NCBI GenBank assembly: GCA_037447655.1
Contig: JBBHKE010000349.1
Location: forward strand, 62,001 to 126,000
Direction of reading: 5' to 3'
From: Zygnema cylindricum
Taxonomy: Eukaryota; Streptophyta; Zygnematophyceae; Zygnematales; Zygnemataceae
DNA: 64,000 bases
The notes beneath the pieces were generated by a model, which was not told the DNA's origin, searched no databases, and worked only from the letters and a program-made list of their open reading frames with translations. A program made the translations under genes and the position numbers. The stretch's first letter is position 1. Every line of letters starts with the position of its first letter. Of the stretch, positions 1 through 12,620 are shown piece after piece.

Positions 1-337
1 ATTGTTGAAGTCCCAAGTTTCAGTATCATTCTCCTCGTTCCTCGGAATAGGTGACATGAATGCTGAACCAGTTGCTATTGGAGTGGTTGTCTCCTTCTCC
101 GCTCCTTTGTCCACCACCTCTCCTTCCTTTGTCTCCTCCGTTGAAGGTGGATTTGCTTTCTTTGTGAATTTGCTTCCTCCAAACCCTGGAGGAATTCCAA
201 GACTTGATGGACGCCCCACTCGTCCACTCACTATCCCCCAAAACCTATTTTCGCATAGAGCTCTTATCATCATACTTTCCCAGTATATGGAGCGAGTTCC
301 ATTAAAGATTGGTACCCTAGAGGGTGGGCCCATAACC
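1..337 (-). pseudogene. Copia gag N-terminal fragment (truncated by window edge)
   Basis: The minus strand encodes the N-terminal part of a Copia-type Gag closely matching the gag of element A at 49463-49930 (conserved pieces such as FWGIVSGR and FMSPIPRNEENDTETWDF). The fragment runs off the left edge of the window. The primer-binding site lies at 323-337, directly next to the LTR. The start that works in the other copies (ATG GAG GTC TCA) reads ATG GAG GTC TGA here, so an LTR-initiated frame stops at codon 4; a second ATG inside the primer site could still start translation. Assignment to Gag rests on the other copies in this window. Confidence 0.8.
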
Positions 338-1399
338 TGAAACTCTCAGACCTCCATAAGTCCTCAGAGTGGACAGCTTCCAAGAAGCCTCTAGGATAAC
401 CCTGACCCCTTTGTGTTTCAGCAAGAACAACTACCACCCTGGCAGACAAAAACTCCGACTAACTTCACTTTTGTGAAGGCAAGACTCCCTTGAGTCGATA
501 GCAAAAAAAAAATCTTTGAATTTGCTCCCCTGAGCAGTAAGCTATGGAGGGTCAAAGTTGACCTTTTGTACAGAAGCTTTATGGGAGAGAGGGTCCTATC
601 TACTAATTTTTCTAAGTCCTATCTCTCTCACAGACTCTATCTATTGATGTACGTAACCAATGATATTGCACTTCCGTACACAAAAGTAAAGCTGCCGGTA
701 TACTTTTTGTACGGACATTGTACAACATGGCCTAAAAGTCGACACATGTCATATCCGGATTCGGTGTCATAATCCTCGGAGATACCGCGATCCAACATTA
801 TTTCGCCACGTGTCATCCGATGTGGCGATGACCATAAACCGCCGAGAATCCCTTCCGCGATCTCGGCTTTCTTCCTGGCCGTCCGATTGAATTCAGATTT
901 CAATCGGAGCCGTCATAAATACTTGCGCGGTATTTGTTTTGTTAAAGAAACAAATGCGTGGTACTCATTTCGTATACATACCGTAATCCGTACTTTTACA
1001 TTAGTGGATCTATGTATCCCGTAAACAGTTTCAGTTAAATGAATTATCCTACGTGAAAATGTTTAAATAAATAACAAACCCTATATTACGTATCACTAGT
1101 TCTAGACTTAACGGATAAGGCTACCGGCTGCATTCAGTCCGGCAGGTACCAGGATCAAATCCTGGGTGCAACATATATACTTTTAGTAAATAAACCCCTA
1201 ATGGTAAATAAACTAATATATTTCCCTTAAACCTCTGGATAGCCTAGGTATCCATGGCTCTAGCTTCCTCTCTAATTTCTCAGTGACTGCGACAAGTGTG
1301 AGAGTTGGAGAGTGAAGTTAGAGATAGACTGCCTCGGCTTCTTTCTATATTTCTATTTAGACCTAGAAAATACTTAAAAACAGACCATCAATTTCTACA
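338..1399 (-). repeat. Copia LTR, family A (complete)
   Basis: The sequence begins TGAAACTC and ends TTTCTACA, aligning end to end with the LTR pair at 44509-45559 and 49911-50960. Internal Copia sequence lies on both sides in the same orientation: gag to the left (1-337) and an RNaseH-region fragment to the right (from 1400). It carries the tRNA-like module at about 1112-1172. Confidence 0.85.
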
Positions 1400-2465
1400 C
1401 TTCTCATAGGTGGGTCCTCATAACTGGCTTCACTCTAAGTAGGGATGTCAGCTTGCTCCCCTCCCAAATGCAACCATAACTCTCTAGTTCCCACTAGATA
1501 TCTCATGACTCTCTTAGGTGCCTCACAATCTCTCTTCCTATGATCATTAAGACTCCTACTGAGTACTCCAACTGCTGTCGCTATGTCGGGCCTGGTACAC
1601 TTGTGTCTCTAAGGGATCTCTTTCTCCTCCTTACTCTCGTCAAGAAGAAGCTCCGTCCTCGGTTTCTCCAGTCACTTTTGTGACCACAAGTGCCTTTTTC
1701 TTCCCTCCGAAAAAACTCCCTCCACGGTTCTCTTGGAGCCTCAGCTCTGACAGCGTGACACAATCTGCGATGAAGTGTCCGGACTTTTTGCAAAAATGAC
1801 AAAGACCCTCTGGGGGCTCGCTCTTCCAGAATGATCTCCTTCCCCTTTGTACGGTTTCTTTGGGTCCTTCCCCCATTGGTCCCCTCCTGTTGTTAGAGCT
1901 TGAATGTTCTTTCCTCCTCTCCTAATCTCCATTATGTTTTCATGGACAAGTATCATCCTAACCACTGTGTTCCATTTCCATGAACTATCAGGCATTTCCT
2001 GTACTCGGTACACTATGTTCTCGTACTCATCTGGTAACTTTATGATAAGAGTGTTAACTTTCATTTTCATTGTACCTGTCCACCCGGCATTTTCCATCTT
2101 CATATACAAACAAGAAAGTTCATTACAGTAATCTAACATCTTTCCTCCTTTGTAAGTGTAACTCACTAGCTTTACTCAACCAATTTGGTTTTCGAATTGT
2201 TCCAACTCTATAAATCTCCACCTAACTCACCCACAACTCCTCGGCCTTGTAAATGTGAAGATGAGGGGTGGCCAAAGCTTAAGTGAGGTGCCTCAGAATT
2301 ATGTTCTTGGCAGCCATGTTTACATCCTCCCACATTTGAGTATCGTTCTCCGCGGTCTTCACGGTCGCAGCTCCAAGTACTGTGGCAATAGGAGTGAGGG
2401 GTGTCTCCATCCCTTTCCCCTTTTCGGACACAATGTTGTCCCCATCATCTGCCTCCTCGAATCGT
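1400..2465 (-). pseudogene. Rearranged Copia interior: RNaseH-region fragment fused to gag
   Basis: On the minus strand, 1420-1600 encodes the region after the reverse transcriptase (MRYLVGT and WLHLGGE type motifs, multiple breaks). At about 1600 it passes directly into gag: zinc knuckle CHFCKKSGHFIADC at about 1770-1810, and the Gag body at 1741-2166 (KLPDEYENIVYRVQEMPDSSWKWN). Integrase, protease and most of the reverse transcriptase are missing, so this is an internally deleted, non-coding remnant. Copia signal ends at about 2465; no right-hand LTR is present. Confidence 0.75.
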
Positions 2466-3458
2466 TATAAGTGTCAAAGCCACTAATTTGGGATCATAAT
2501 CTTTTTTTAATTTTTTTTTCCTCAAATTAGATACATGATTTTATTTTTTCCTTGACGTTAATTAAGGTACCGTACAAAATAGCGTAAAGAACGAAAAAAC
2601 AATAATATCTAATTATTGTGGTGTACGGTCGATGTCAGACTGTGCATAAATGTATTTTTTCAAGTAAAAATTTTACAAAAAATGAATTAAATCAGTCGCA
2701 CACGCATATAAACGTGCGCTCAATAAACGGGAATAGTCTGTCAAGTAAATTAGTCTAACATGTACGGATATTTAAATTTCACGACGGCGTACAATTTCTA
2801 ATATTTTGTACAAATACATATATTAATGTGTATAATCGTACGGCGAATATCCTATTTTTGCTCTTCCTAAATCAACATTAAAGTCGAAATTAGAATACAC
2901 ATTTTTTTTTGAAAATTTTCAAATTCTTAATTAGCATCTAGTACGGTAAATTTATTCAACACTATTTAAAGTTTGGCACTAATAACGATTCGAAATGTAC
3001 CTGCTCGCAGCCATCTTATTAATATGTGGTTGCCGTCGTTTTGTTACAATAAACTTGCGCCGACCGTGTGATTTTTTTTTATTTTTTTACGGGTACACGT
3101 TCGCAAGCGCGACACTTTTTTAACCGTGGTTACAATATTTCGTCAGTGAAAGTTGTTAGACGGATTGACCGTCAAATTTGAACTCAAAGGTACGTAACCT
3201 GTACAACATTGTACTGTAAATGTTCAATTTTTGACAACTACTTGCGCACAACAAAAGTTGTCTTTGCGATTATCAATTCCCATAATTTTTTGTCTCCTAA
3301 AACATATTTTTTCTATTAACACATGTCAAATCGTAGATCTAACGGCTACGAATGATAGGTAAGATTCTCAACTCCCGATTGGTCATCTCAAATTGAAAAT
3401 CGGACAAATGTGTACGGAAAAAATATGTTTTGTGTGGCAACACGGCGTAGTAGCTGTA
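2466..3458. other. AT-rich non-coding region with a dispersed repeat segment
   Basis: No coding frame is credible here. A stretch at about 2618-2720 resembles 20945-21060 and 22945-23050 (shared GTGGTGTACGG, AAGTAAAAA and AATCGCAC-like blocks), so part of it belongs to the dispersed repeat family described further right. The rest is A/T-rich with many GTACG or CGTAC words. Confidence 0.55.
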
Positions 3459-4481
3459 TGCAATTTTGTGTCCCCCATTGGAGTTCGAAATTCAGAAAGC
3501 CTCTAGACAGTTTTTGACTAACCCTTCTTCAGCTATGATCACAAATACCCAAGTAGGGAAACAAGCGATTTGACTGCACCCCTGTGCAGTCTAGACTCCC
3601 CTGAGTCTACAGCAAAAGAAATCACTGAAAACGCCCAACCAAGTGACTAGTTATCAAGTGGCAAATATGCCAAAATATATACAAGCTCATTGGGAGAGAG
3701 GCGGCTACCTCTTAAGTCTCCTAGGTCCTAAACCCCTCTCACAACCTCTATCTACTGATGTACGAACCAATCAGAGAAATGTAAAGTACAGAAAGGTACT
3801 GTGGCCGGTGTACTTTTTCTAAGGTTTGTGTACGACTCTGCCATTGAGTTGACACCTGACTCCTCTGGACTCGCCCTCGTGCTCTCCGGGATTACGGCTA
3901 CCCAATGTTATCTTGCCACGTGGCGCCAAGTCATGTCACGCCAGAAAACTGCCAAAACGATCATTTTGGGATCTCGTTGATGATGCGTGCCTTCAAATCC
4001 AAATCGGCTTTTAATGCTAGCCGTTGAAAATCAATGTCAGGTAAATTTGTTTCGTGCGGTTTCACGTTCATTTTGTTTTTATGTTACTTATCCGTAATTC
4101 CGTTAATTGGTTTAGTAAACTTTGACATGGTTAAATACTTATCATACCTTATGTACTTTAACGGACTTCTACCACAAACCAGCTAAGGCTGGCGGCTATG
4201 CCTCGCTCTGCCGGTCGGAGGTTCTAATCTTGCCGGACTCAAACCTTTTTGTATCTTGCCGGACTCAAACCTTTTTGTTAGAAGTGACTTATGTCAATTC
4301 TTTTTATCTTCCTAAGGAGCCGAGGCAGCCAAGGCTCCACCAACCTCTATTTCCTTCAGTAACTACAATAAATATGGGGGATAATGGGAAGAGGTAAAGG
4401 CAGACTGGCCACGTTTTTCTTTTCTATTTTTACTAAGCTATTCTGACCTAGAAAATACTTTATAAATCTAATATTTCTACA
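3459..4481 (-). repeat. Left (3') LTR of Copia B1
   Basis: It begins TGCAATTTTGTGTCCCCC and ends AATATTTCTACA, followed by the C-rich complement of the polypurine tract. It aligns with 8824-9832 over its whole length. A tRNA-like module lies near 4150-4245. Confidence 0.88.
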
Positions 4482-6347
4482 CTCCCCTTATTTTTTAGTC
4501 TAATTTAAGCTTTTCTCCTAGTCCAAACTTCTCTCTACGATATTTCAGTTTGGGTGAGGGCACAGGTTTAGTCATCATATAGGCAATCATTTCTCCATCT
4601 GGATTATAAACAAGACTCACAATTTTGTTTTCGACCTTTTCTCTCACAAAACCCACCTTATGTCTATGTGTTTAGATTTAAAATGATGTTTTGGATTGGC
4701 TGCAATCGCAACTGCAGCCTGATTATCACAAAAGACTTTATGCGCCCATTTTTTAATGGACCACAGTTCTTGCAGCAAAGAGTTTACCCGTATCAATTCT
4801 TTCACAGCAGAACAAGAGGCCATGTACTCAGCCTCCATAGTGGACTGAGCAACCACCTTTTGTTGCTTGCTACTCCAACAACAAGCACCTTCCCCCACAT
4901 ACAATAGATACCCAGAAGTGCATCTTTTCATAGATGCATCTCTATAACTAGCATCACTCCAAGTGGTGATGTAAGTGTGCTCCCCTCCCAAATGCAGCCA
5001 TAATTCCCTTGTACCCACCAGATATCTCATGACTCTCTTTGCTACCTCGCTGTCTATATTTCTAGGATTATTAAGACTCCTTCTGAGAACTCCTACTGCG
5101 GCCGCTATGTCCGGCCTAGTGCAATTCATAAAATAGATTAAACTTCTTACAAATTGCGTGTAAGGAATAGACTTCATAAACTGTCTTTCTTCGGGACTCA
5201 TCTGATCATCTAAGATTATCACTTCATCTCCTACACTCCCATCACTTGTTTTCTTCAAGTCCATGGGAGTGGTACAACTGTTTGCCTTTTCCATTTGGAA
5301 TTTCTCGAGCATATTCCTTATTGTTTCTTTATGAGGAAGTGTGATAATCCTTCTCCCCCTATCTTTTTCCATTTTTATTCCCAAAACGTATTTTGCCTTT
5401 GCTAGATCCTTCATATCAAATATGTTTCTAAAGTTTTTCTTTAACTTATTGATCTTTTCTATAGATTTACTTAACACCAGCAAGTCGTCCACATAAATTG
5501 CAATGAAAATGACACCATTCTCATTCTCAAACATATAAATAGAATGGTCTGAACTGATCCGGATATATCCCAAGCTGGTAAGAAACTCATCTAGTTTCTT
5601 ATTCCATTGCCTGGGAGCCTGATTAAGTCCATATAAAGACTTTATAATTCTACACACTTTGCTCTCCTCACCATCCTCTACAAGCGCTTCTGGTTGCCGC
5701 ATGAAGATTTCTTCCTCTGGTTCACCATTGAGGAAGGCGGTCTTAATATCCATCTGGTGTATTTCCATGTCTTCCGCTGCGGCTAGACTTAGGAGAATCC
5801 TTAGTGATGGGAACCGTACCACTGGAGCAAAGGTCTCTTCATAATCTATCCCTTCTTTTTCAGTGAACCCCTTTGCTACCAACCGAGCCTTATATCTTTC
5901 AATGGTATTATTTTGGTTCAGTTTCAGTTTAAACACCCATTTGCACCCAATCAGTTTTATGTTCTGCGGTCAGTCCACTAGTTCCCATGTATTTGCTTCC
6001 ATGATCGATGCCATTACATCATTTATGGCTCTAACCCAGCTATCTTTCTCCGGACTGTCCATTGCCCCTGAGTATGACTGAGGCTCGTCAGGGTGAGACA
6101 GCTTAGTTATCCTGGATTGTCTTTCCTGTAGCCTTTTGCTGCTCTTTTGTCCTCCTTCAAAGTCCGAAGTTGGGATGAAGGGAAGTCTCGGGTTCCTCCT
6201 CACTGTCGCATCAGCTCCCGTATCCATGAAAATTGGTTCCATCTCCTCCTCTTCTGTTTCCTCGAAGTGTGTAGGGATCTGGGCGGATTCCGGTTTATCT
6301 CTTTCATTGTGGATCTCCCATGAATCTGCAATCACGTTTTTGCTCAT
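4482..6347 (-). pseudogene. Copia B1 reverse transcriptase and RNaseH region
   Basis: The longest intact piece (4644-5936, 430 residues) covers the Copia reverse transcriptase from KARLVAKGFTEKEGIDYEETF through the catalytic YVDDLLVLS motif (about residue 150), the post-RT segment (TRPDIAAAVGVLRRSL), and RNaseH (TWSDASY, WSSKQQKVVAQSTMEAEYMA, FCDNQAAVAIAANPKHHFKSKHIDIR). The reading frame breaks just before the normal C-terminus, which continues toward 4502. 5970-6347 carries the integrase-RT linker (SSKRLQERQSRITKLSHPDEPQ) and the start of RT in a shifted frame. This is a retrotransposon polyprotein remnant with the RT core largely open. Confidence 0.88.
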
Positions 6348-7400
6348 GGCTCATCTAGGAAGATCCGAGTCTTCCTCACCCTCGGACTCAAAGTTGATTT
6401 TTATCTTTTTAGTGTATTTGAAAGGGTCAAATGACTTCCCTCCATCCATGATAACAAGATGCTTTACCAGAATCACATATTGTTTCGGTGCGTCATAGAC
6501 TCTATATCCCTTGACATCCTCATCATATCCCACAAAATTTCTTGGTTTCCCTTTAGCATCTAATTTCTAATTCTTCCTATCTGTGTCAATACTGTAAACT
6601 TGACTACCGAATACTTTCAGGTGAGAAGTATTTGATTTCCTTCCAACCCATTTCTCATAAGCTGTCATTCCTTTCATAGCTGAGGTAAGGACTATATTCT
6701 TGATGTAGTTAGCACAGTTTATGGCTTCAACCCAAAACCTTTTTCATTTCCTCTTGTCGGCCAGCATACTACATACATTGTCTCATAGAGTCCGGTTCAA
6801 CCTCTCAGCTACCCTATTTTGTTCTGGATTATAAGGTACAGTTTTCTGTTGTTGAACTCCCTCCTCTCTCAGATAATTCTCAAACTAGTTAGAGGTATAT
6901 TCTCCCCCATTGTCACTTCTTATTCTCTCAATGGGGGTTCCGTACAACTTCTCACTCCAGGTTTGATACTCTTTGAAGTAAGTTGGTGATTCAGACTTTG
7001 ATTTTAGGAAGTAGACTTAAGAGTATCTGGACCAGTCATCAGTAATTGTCACCATGAACCTCCTACCTCCTACCGAAGGTTCTTTTGCTGGTCTCCAGAT
7101 ATCCGTGTGGACCAGATCTAGTACTTCTTCACCTTTGTATGTGGCAGTTTTGGGAAATGGAAGTATGTGAGCCTTACTCTGGGCACGGCCACTACAATCA
7201 TCCACCATTTTATTATCCCCAACTGAATGCCTTCTACTGCACCAAGCTTCTTCATTTCCCTCAGCCTATCAAAGTGCACATGCCCCAACCGCTTATGCCA
7301 AATCATCAGCTTTGGGACACCAACATAGTAAGCATTCTTCTTTCCATTACTCAGGTTAAGCCTAAACATTCCTTGGCTACCCTTATCTGCAGTGAAGTAG
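6348..7400 (-). pseudogene. Copia B1 integrase region, broken
   Basis: Minus-strand fragments in several frames show the post-integrase GYDEDVKGYRVYD segment (6351-6533), the integrase core side (7017-7208, MVTITDDWSRYS preceded by LVHTDIW) and the zinc-binding GAG-pre-integrase motif (7118-7369, MIWHKRLGHVHFDRLREMKKL). Stops and frameshifts separate them and no continuous integrase can be read. Order and spacing match intact element A. Confidence 0.82.
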
Positions 7401-8823
7401 ACTTCATCCCCATACTTAGCTGTAAAGACTCCCTTTCTAGTAAAGGTACCAAACTCCTTATCATCTAATACAGAAGTAGAGACAAGAGTTTTGCTCAGCT
7501 AAGGGATGTAAAGAACATCTGAGAAAGTGAGTATGGAAGTCTTACCCTTTACTTAGACGTTCAGATATACCGATCGAACTAGATCTGTAGTAACTACTCT
7601 CCCATCCCCGTACTCTATCTCTATAGTGGGGATCTTTCTTAGCTTTGCAAATAGGTGTCTATCACGACACATATGCGTGGATGCACCTGAGTCGATGATC
7701 AATCCTTCCTTAGAGATTCCCAAATGGCTCTGACAGCACACTTTTGTTTTTGAGGAATCTCTTTCTCCTCCAAATTCTCGTCAAGGAGACGCTCCCCATC
7801 CTCCTCCTCAGAGGACTCATCTTCTTCAGTCTCCCCTTTCACTTGTGTGACCATAAGTGCCTTGTTCTTTCCCCGGAATAACCCCCTCCACTGTTTTCTT
7901 GAAGCCTCAACTCCGACAGCTTGGTGTAATCAACAATGAAATGTCTCCATTTTTTGCAGAAATGACAAAGGCCCTTTGGAGGCCTCGGTCCTCAAATCTG
8001 ATCTTTCTCTCCCTTGAAGTTGCCATATGGCTTCCTCGAATCCTTCCCCCACCGGTCCGGCAGGCAGAGCTTGAACGCTCTTTTCTCCTCTTTGAATATC
8101 CATAGTGTTCTCTTGCACTAGTATCATCTGGCCAACTGTGTTCCACTTCCACAAACTCTCATCTATTTCCTGCGCTCGGTACACTATGTTCTCAAACTCA
8201 TTAGGCATCTTCATGATGAGAGTGTTGACTTTCATCTTTATTGTAACGGTTCACCCTGCACTCTAGATCTCCATATACAAACAAGAGAGGTCATTACAAT
8301 AGTCTAGCATTTCCCCCATTTTGTAAGTATACTCCCCTAACCGTTGCTCGACCAACTAACGCTCTTGAATGGTACCGGCTATATAGATCTCCACTAAGGT
8401 CTCCCACAACTCGTGGGCCTTGAAAATGTGGAGATGGGTGGTTGCCAAGGCTTGAGCATTTGCCTCAAAATGAACAACGTGGCAGCCATGTTTGTCTATT
8501 CCCACATTTGAATATCGTTTTCTTCCGTCTTCACGGCTGCCGCTTTGGGTACCGTGGCAATAAGAGTAAGAAGTGTCTCCTTCCCTTTCCCTTTTTCAGA
8601 CACACTACTGTCCCCGCTGTATAACTCCTCCATTGGAGCAGATACTGCTGGAGAAAACCTCACTCCACTAAACCCTACTGGAATTTCTTATGATGGACGT
8701 TTCACTTTTCCACTGACGATACCCCAGTACCGTTTTTCACACAAAGCCCCTACCATCATGGCTTCTCAATAAATGAAACCAGATCCATTGAAGATGGGCA
8801 CCCTAGAGGGTGGGCCCATAACT
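7401..8823 (-). pseudogene. Copia B1 gag and protease region, broken
   Basis: The aspartic protease motif is visible as IDSGASTHMCRDRHLF at 7553-7741. The Gag body appears at 7930-8235 (KMPNEFENIVYRAQEIDESLWKWN), with a degraded zinc knuckle near 7940-7980. Toward the right the N-terminal Gag reads to the primer site at 8809-8823. The frame is broken at least at every junction between these pieces. Confidence 0.8.
8809..8823 (-). other. Primer-binding site of Copia B1
   Basis: On the element strand it reads AGTTATGGGCCCACC, immediately after the LTR CA end. It differs at its LTR-adjacent base from the GGTTATGGGCCCACC of the other copies, which is complementary to the anticodon arm of initiator tRNA-Met. 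Confidence 0.75.
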
Positions 8824-9832
8824 TGCAATTATGTGTCCCCCATTGAACTCCATAATTTAGGAAGCCTCTAGATATTTTTTAGCTAACCCTTCTTTAGCTA
8901 GGATCACAGATACCTAAGTAGGCAAATAAGCAATTTGACTGCACCTTTGTGCAATCTAGACTCTCGTGAGTCTGTAGCAAAAGAAATCACTAAAAATGCC
9001 TAAGTAGGCGACTAGTTATCAAGTGGCAAAGATGCCAAAATATATAGAAACTCATTGGGAGAGAGGCGGTTACCTCCTAAATCTGCTAAGTCCTAAACCC
9101 CTCTCATAACCTCTATCAACTGATGTACGAACCAATCAGAGAATTGTAAAGTACAGAAAAGTATTGTGGCTAGTGTACTTTCTGTACGGTCTGTGTAGGA
9201 CTCGGCCATTGAGTGGACACGTGTCTCTTTTTGACTCGCCCTCATACTCTTCGAGATTCCCGCTACCCAATGTCATCTTGCCACATGGCGCTAGGTCATG
9301 TCACGCACGAAAACTGCCAAAGCGATAATTCCGGGATCTCAGCGATGATGTATGCCGTTGGATCCAAATTGGCTTTGAATGCTAGCCGTTGAAAATCAAT
9401 GTCCGGTAAATTTGTTTCGTGCGGTTTCACGGTCGCACGATATTTCATTTTGTTTTTATGTTACTTATCCGTAATTTCGTTAATCAGATTAGTAAACTTT
9501 GACATGTTTAAATACTTATCATACCCCATGTACTTTAACGGCCTTTAACGACAGACCGGCTAAGGCTGGCGGCTATGCCTCGCTCTGCCGGTCGGAGGTT
9601 CGAATCTTGCCAGACTTAAACCTTTTTGTTAGGAGTGACTTATGTCACTGCTTGTGATCTACCTAAGGAGCGAAGGCAGCCATTGCTCCACGACCCTCTC
9701 TTTCTTTCAGTGACTACAACAAGTATGGGGGATAGAGGGAAGAGGTGGAGGCAGACTGCCCACGCTTTTCTTTTCTTTTTTCTCTAAGCTATTCAGGCCT
9801 AGAAAATACTTTATAAATCTAATAATTCAACA
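8824..9832 (-). repeat. Right (5') LTR of Copia B1
   Basis: It begins TGCAATTATGTGTCCCCC and ends TAATTCAACA, aligning with 3459-4481. The tRNA-like module at about 9536-9606 includes a GGTTCGAATC block, close to a pol III B box. Confidence 0.88.
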
Positions 9833-11003
9833 CTATAGCTCTAGCTGTAGCGGTAGCTATACAAATGATTGTGCTTATAACCGTACGATTTCTTTTACAA
9901 AATGCAAATTTTGCAAAAGAAAATAACGATTTCATGACAAAAATAGTGATTACGTGTACTAGTGATGAGACGTGGCATTTTACAACCACCTGATTCGATG
10001 AAGTATGGGTTAGTAAAGAGTTAACCTCTATGGGTACTAAGTGTACATCCCCATTAGCAATACTTTGAAAAGGTACTTTGGACTGTAGTGAAATGTTCCG
10101 TACTACTTTGAAAAGCGACCCTATGTGTGAAAATGAAATTGAAACTTTGATATGTGATGGTTGTAGACGTAGGTAAAACTTTGTGACGAGTGACGACGAC
10201 TACGAAATTGGTGACGCTTACAAAAACAACGATAGTTGTAGACGTCTACAATTTTGTAATTTCGCGACATGGCAGATGTTTACGTTTTGTAACATTCTGA
10301 CGTCATGCTCACTTTTGACAACGTCGACTTCACAGATTCAAGAACTTTCGGCCATGACTACCCGATTTTGTTTTCTCTATTTTTTTCGCTCTACTTGCCA
10401 TACAAATATACATGAAGTTAGTCAAAATAATTATTTTTTAAATATCTTTCAAATTCATACCAGTTTTGTCGTGCCTCATTCTAAAAACTGTGAGATAAAA
10501 GAGATAGTGTAAGAGGGAGAGGGGAGAGGCGAAGAGGACGCAAAATTCTACCGAGGACCCACGAATGAAAGTGGAGGTCTGAGACCCCTACATATTTTTT
10601 TTGGTACATCCTCGTCTTTTCCGTACATGCGTGTGACGGGCAAAGAGAAATATAGGGAGTACTCTCCTTCGTACTAAAATTTTCCCACTCGTGTGTCGCG
10701 TGCCTGGGTCATTTTTCATTCGTTTTTTGGGTGATACTTTCTTTGAAATTCAGTCGCGAGGCGATTTTTGATAAAGTTTTTTGACGGGCTGGATTCTCTT
10801 GCCCGGGGGTAGAAAAAAGAAAACGCCAAAATGGGTTCACATGACGACAAACATGAAGTACATTCAAAGTATTGACTTGATGTTTGTTATACTTTTAAAG
10901 AATTGATTTTTTTGTACGGCTAAAGTTTTTTTCGTACAGAACTGCGTTTTGGGTGAAAATGACAGATCAAAGTCGATACTTTAATACATGGGGACGTACT
11001 CTA
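9833..11003. repeat. Non-coding repeat related to 20505-22436
   Basis: No credible gene. Blocks such as TGTAGACG, GACGTCATGCTCA, CTCTACTTGCCAT and a GAGAGGGGAGAGGCG tract recur in the same order in 20505-22436. Near both edges there are degenerate inverted ends: about 10031 (CTATGGGTAC) and 10986-11003 (reverse complement begins CTTAGAGTACGTCCCCATG). It looks like a diverged member of that terminal-inverted-repeat family. Confidence 0.5.
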
Positions 11004-11004
11004 A

Positions 11005-11708
11005 GGGTAACATTCCATTAGACGAAAAGTGGGTTTCGTTATTGGATGCCGTACGTTTTCGTACATCGCCGTATGGAGCCGTACCATATTTTATTTTTTT
11101 GTCAGACAAAACATCGTTACTAGAAAGCTGTCGGGATGCTCCAAATCATGTAGGCGTAATTCTCGACCTTTGGATATTTTATTTTTTGAGATTCGTGAAG
11201 CAATCACGCACATCATCCAGTGGGAAGCAACTCTCCTCGCGAATCCCACTGGGTGTGTACCATTGGTACACGGGAAAAAGCAAATAAATATCCACTTTGA
11301 ACAAGCCATCGCAGGCCTATACGTCGTACAAGCCATATGCCGCGTGCCACGCTGAATATAAGTCAACCAAAAGTATCATCGCACGCTTTGTCTGATATAC
11401 ACTGACCTTCAAAGTTGGCGACGTCTTTTTGCCATTCTGTTTCGAAATTTCGATTTCCATTTTTAAAATTAAAATCTGGAGGCAAACTTTTCGTACGAAT
11501 AATTAACCACCTCCGTTGGTACATATATTATCTTTCAGATTTTCCGTTTGAAGAATATTTTTGGACTTTCAAAATATAAACACTGACTACGTGGCACCAA
11601 ACATATTTTCGAAAGGTTTTTCACTGGCCCAACACAGGGGACCTCCAGTAAACGTTGTCAGTAGACTTCTCCGTACATTTACAGGGACCACCTAATGGAA
11701 TGTTACCC
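11005..11708. mobile_element. Non-autonomous TIR element (704 bp)
   Basis: A 17-bp perfect inverted terminal repeat is present: GGGTAACATTCCATTAG at 11005-11021 and its complement at 11692-11708. There is no transposase-like frame. The right part (about 11395-11705) is similar to 53980-54300, so this interior belongs to a dispersed family. The superfamily is not assigned because no clear target-site duplication is visible. Confidence 0.65.
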
Positions 11709-12322
11709 AAGTAGGAATTGTGTATTTTTTTGGTTTTTATTCTTTGGTGTATTATAGTATTATTAACCATTGTGTCTTATTATTAATCTAAGCACTGCTC
11801 ATGTGAAGGAACTCTAATCTTCTTATGACTTTTTTCCGAAAAAATGTTTTGAAACGAACCTTTTAAGCTTACCAAGTTCGGGTGGCCACCACAATAAAAA
11901 ATACCAAATAATGTTGTGCTAAAATGTGTTTGCTTAACTAGGGTAAAACCAATGTCGTAATGCTTGCACTACTACATAACAATATGTTTTCAATACCAAA
12001 AAACCTAGTTTAGTGCAACTATACATGTTTCAGAGCATTTTAAAGTGAATATTTCAATTTCTTCCCTTTGTTTAAAGTTCAACTCATATCTGCCAGCAAC
12101 ACAAAACCAACCCGAACACCATAACAAAAACCTAAAAACCATAACATTCGAAAAACCTCGGCTGCGATAAAGAAATGTTGTACTTTTAGCATTTAGTTTG
12201 TGTTGGTTCCACCGAGTGAGAACAACATGATCTCACTTTAGAATAATCATCCCCATTATGACTGTTTATTGACATTTGATTTAAAACTCACAAATAACTA
12301 CGTCAAATAGTGTATTGACTTT
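11709..12322. repeat. Duplicated non-coding segment, copy 1
   Basis: This segment (starting AAGTAGGAATTGTGTAT) is repeated at 14742-15882, with the same order of blocks through TTGTATTGACTTTCCAA. Copy 2 contains an extra 480-bp insertion. No coding potential is evident. Confidence 0.8.
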
Positions 12323-12328
12323 CCAACA

Positions 12329-12620
12329 GTGTTGTGTATCGGTAAGGATTTGCCGATAACGGATATGAACCTTTTTTCGGGTACTCTATAATTGATATAT
12401 TGGTACGATATATTGTTATCGGTGTTATCGCCGATAAATAACCGATATTTATCGGTTATTATCGGCGATATCACCGATACCGATAACTCGGCGATATATG
12501 TATGGACCGTACAGATTAATGTACAGCCAGTACACCCAATTGTATGTGTTTTTACCCGGACGCACAGTGGACCCCCCTTTCCCCCAATTTCGGTAAAAAT
12601 CGCGACTTTTTCTTGATTAT
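12329..12620. mobile_element. Truncated hAT-type element with TATCGG repeats
   Basis: From 12329 the sequence matches the left end of the complete element at 54950-55873 (AGTGTTGTGTATCGGTAA terminus followed by many CCGATA/TATCGG words). No matching right terminus was found, so the copy is truncated, probably near 12550-12620. It lies at the end of duplicated segment copy 1; copy 2 lacks it. Confidence 0.7.

Larger units (their letters stand above)
3459..9832 (-). mobile_element. Full-length decayed Copia element B1
   Basis: Two LTRs (3459-4481 and 8824-9832) flank a minus-strand interior with the domain order Gag, protease, integrase, reverse transcriptase, RNaseH. The five bases before the left LTR (CTGTA) and after the right LTR (CTATA) match at four of five positions, consistent with an aged target-site duplication. 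The purine-rich tract appears as CTCCCCTTA next to the left LTR, and the primer site sits at 8809-8823. Many stops and frameshifts make it non-functional. Confidence 0.88.

Noticed and set aside
10183-10512. 109-residue plus frame
   Set aside because: It lies in the dispersed non-coding repeat, and the related copy at 21646-21885 does not preserve the frame.
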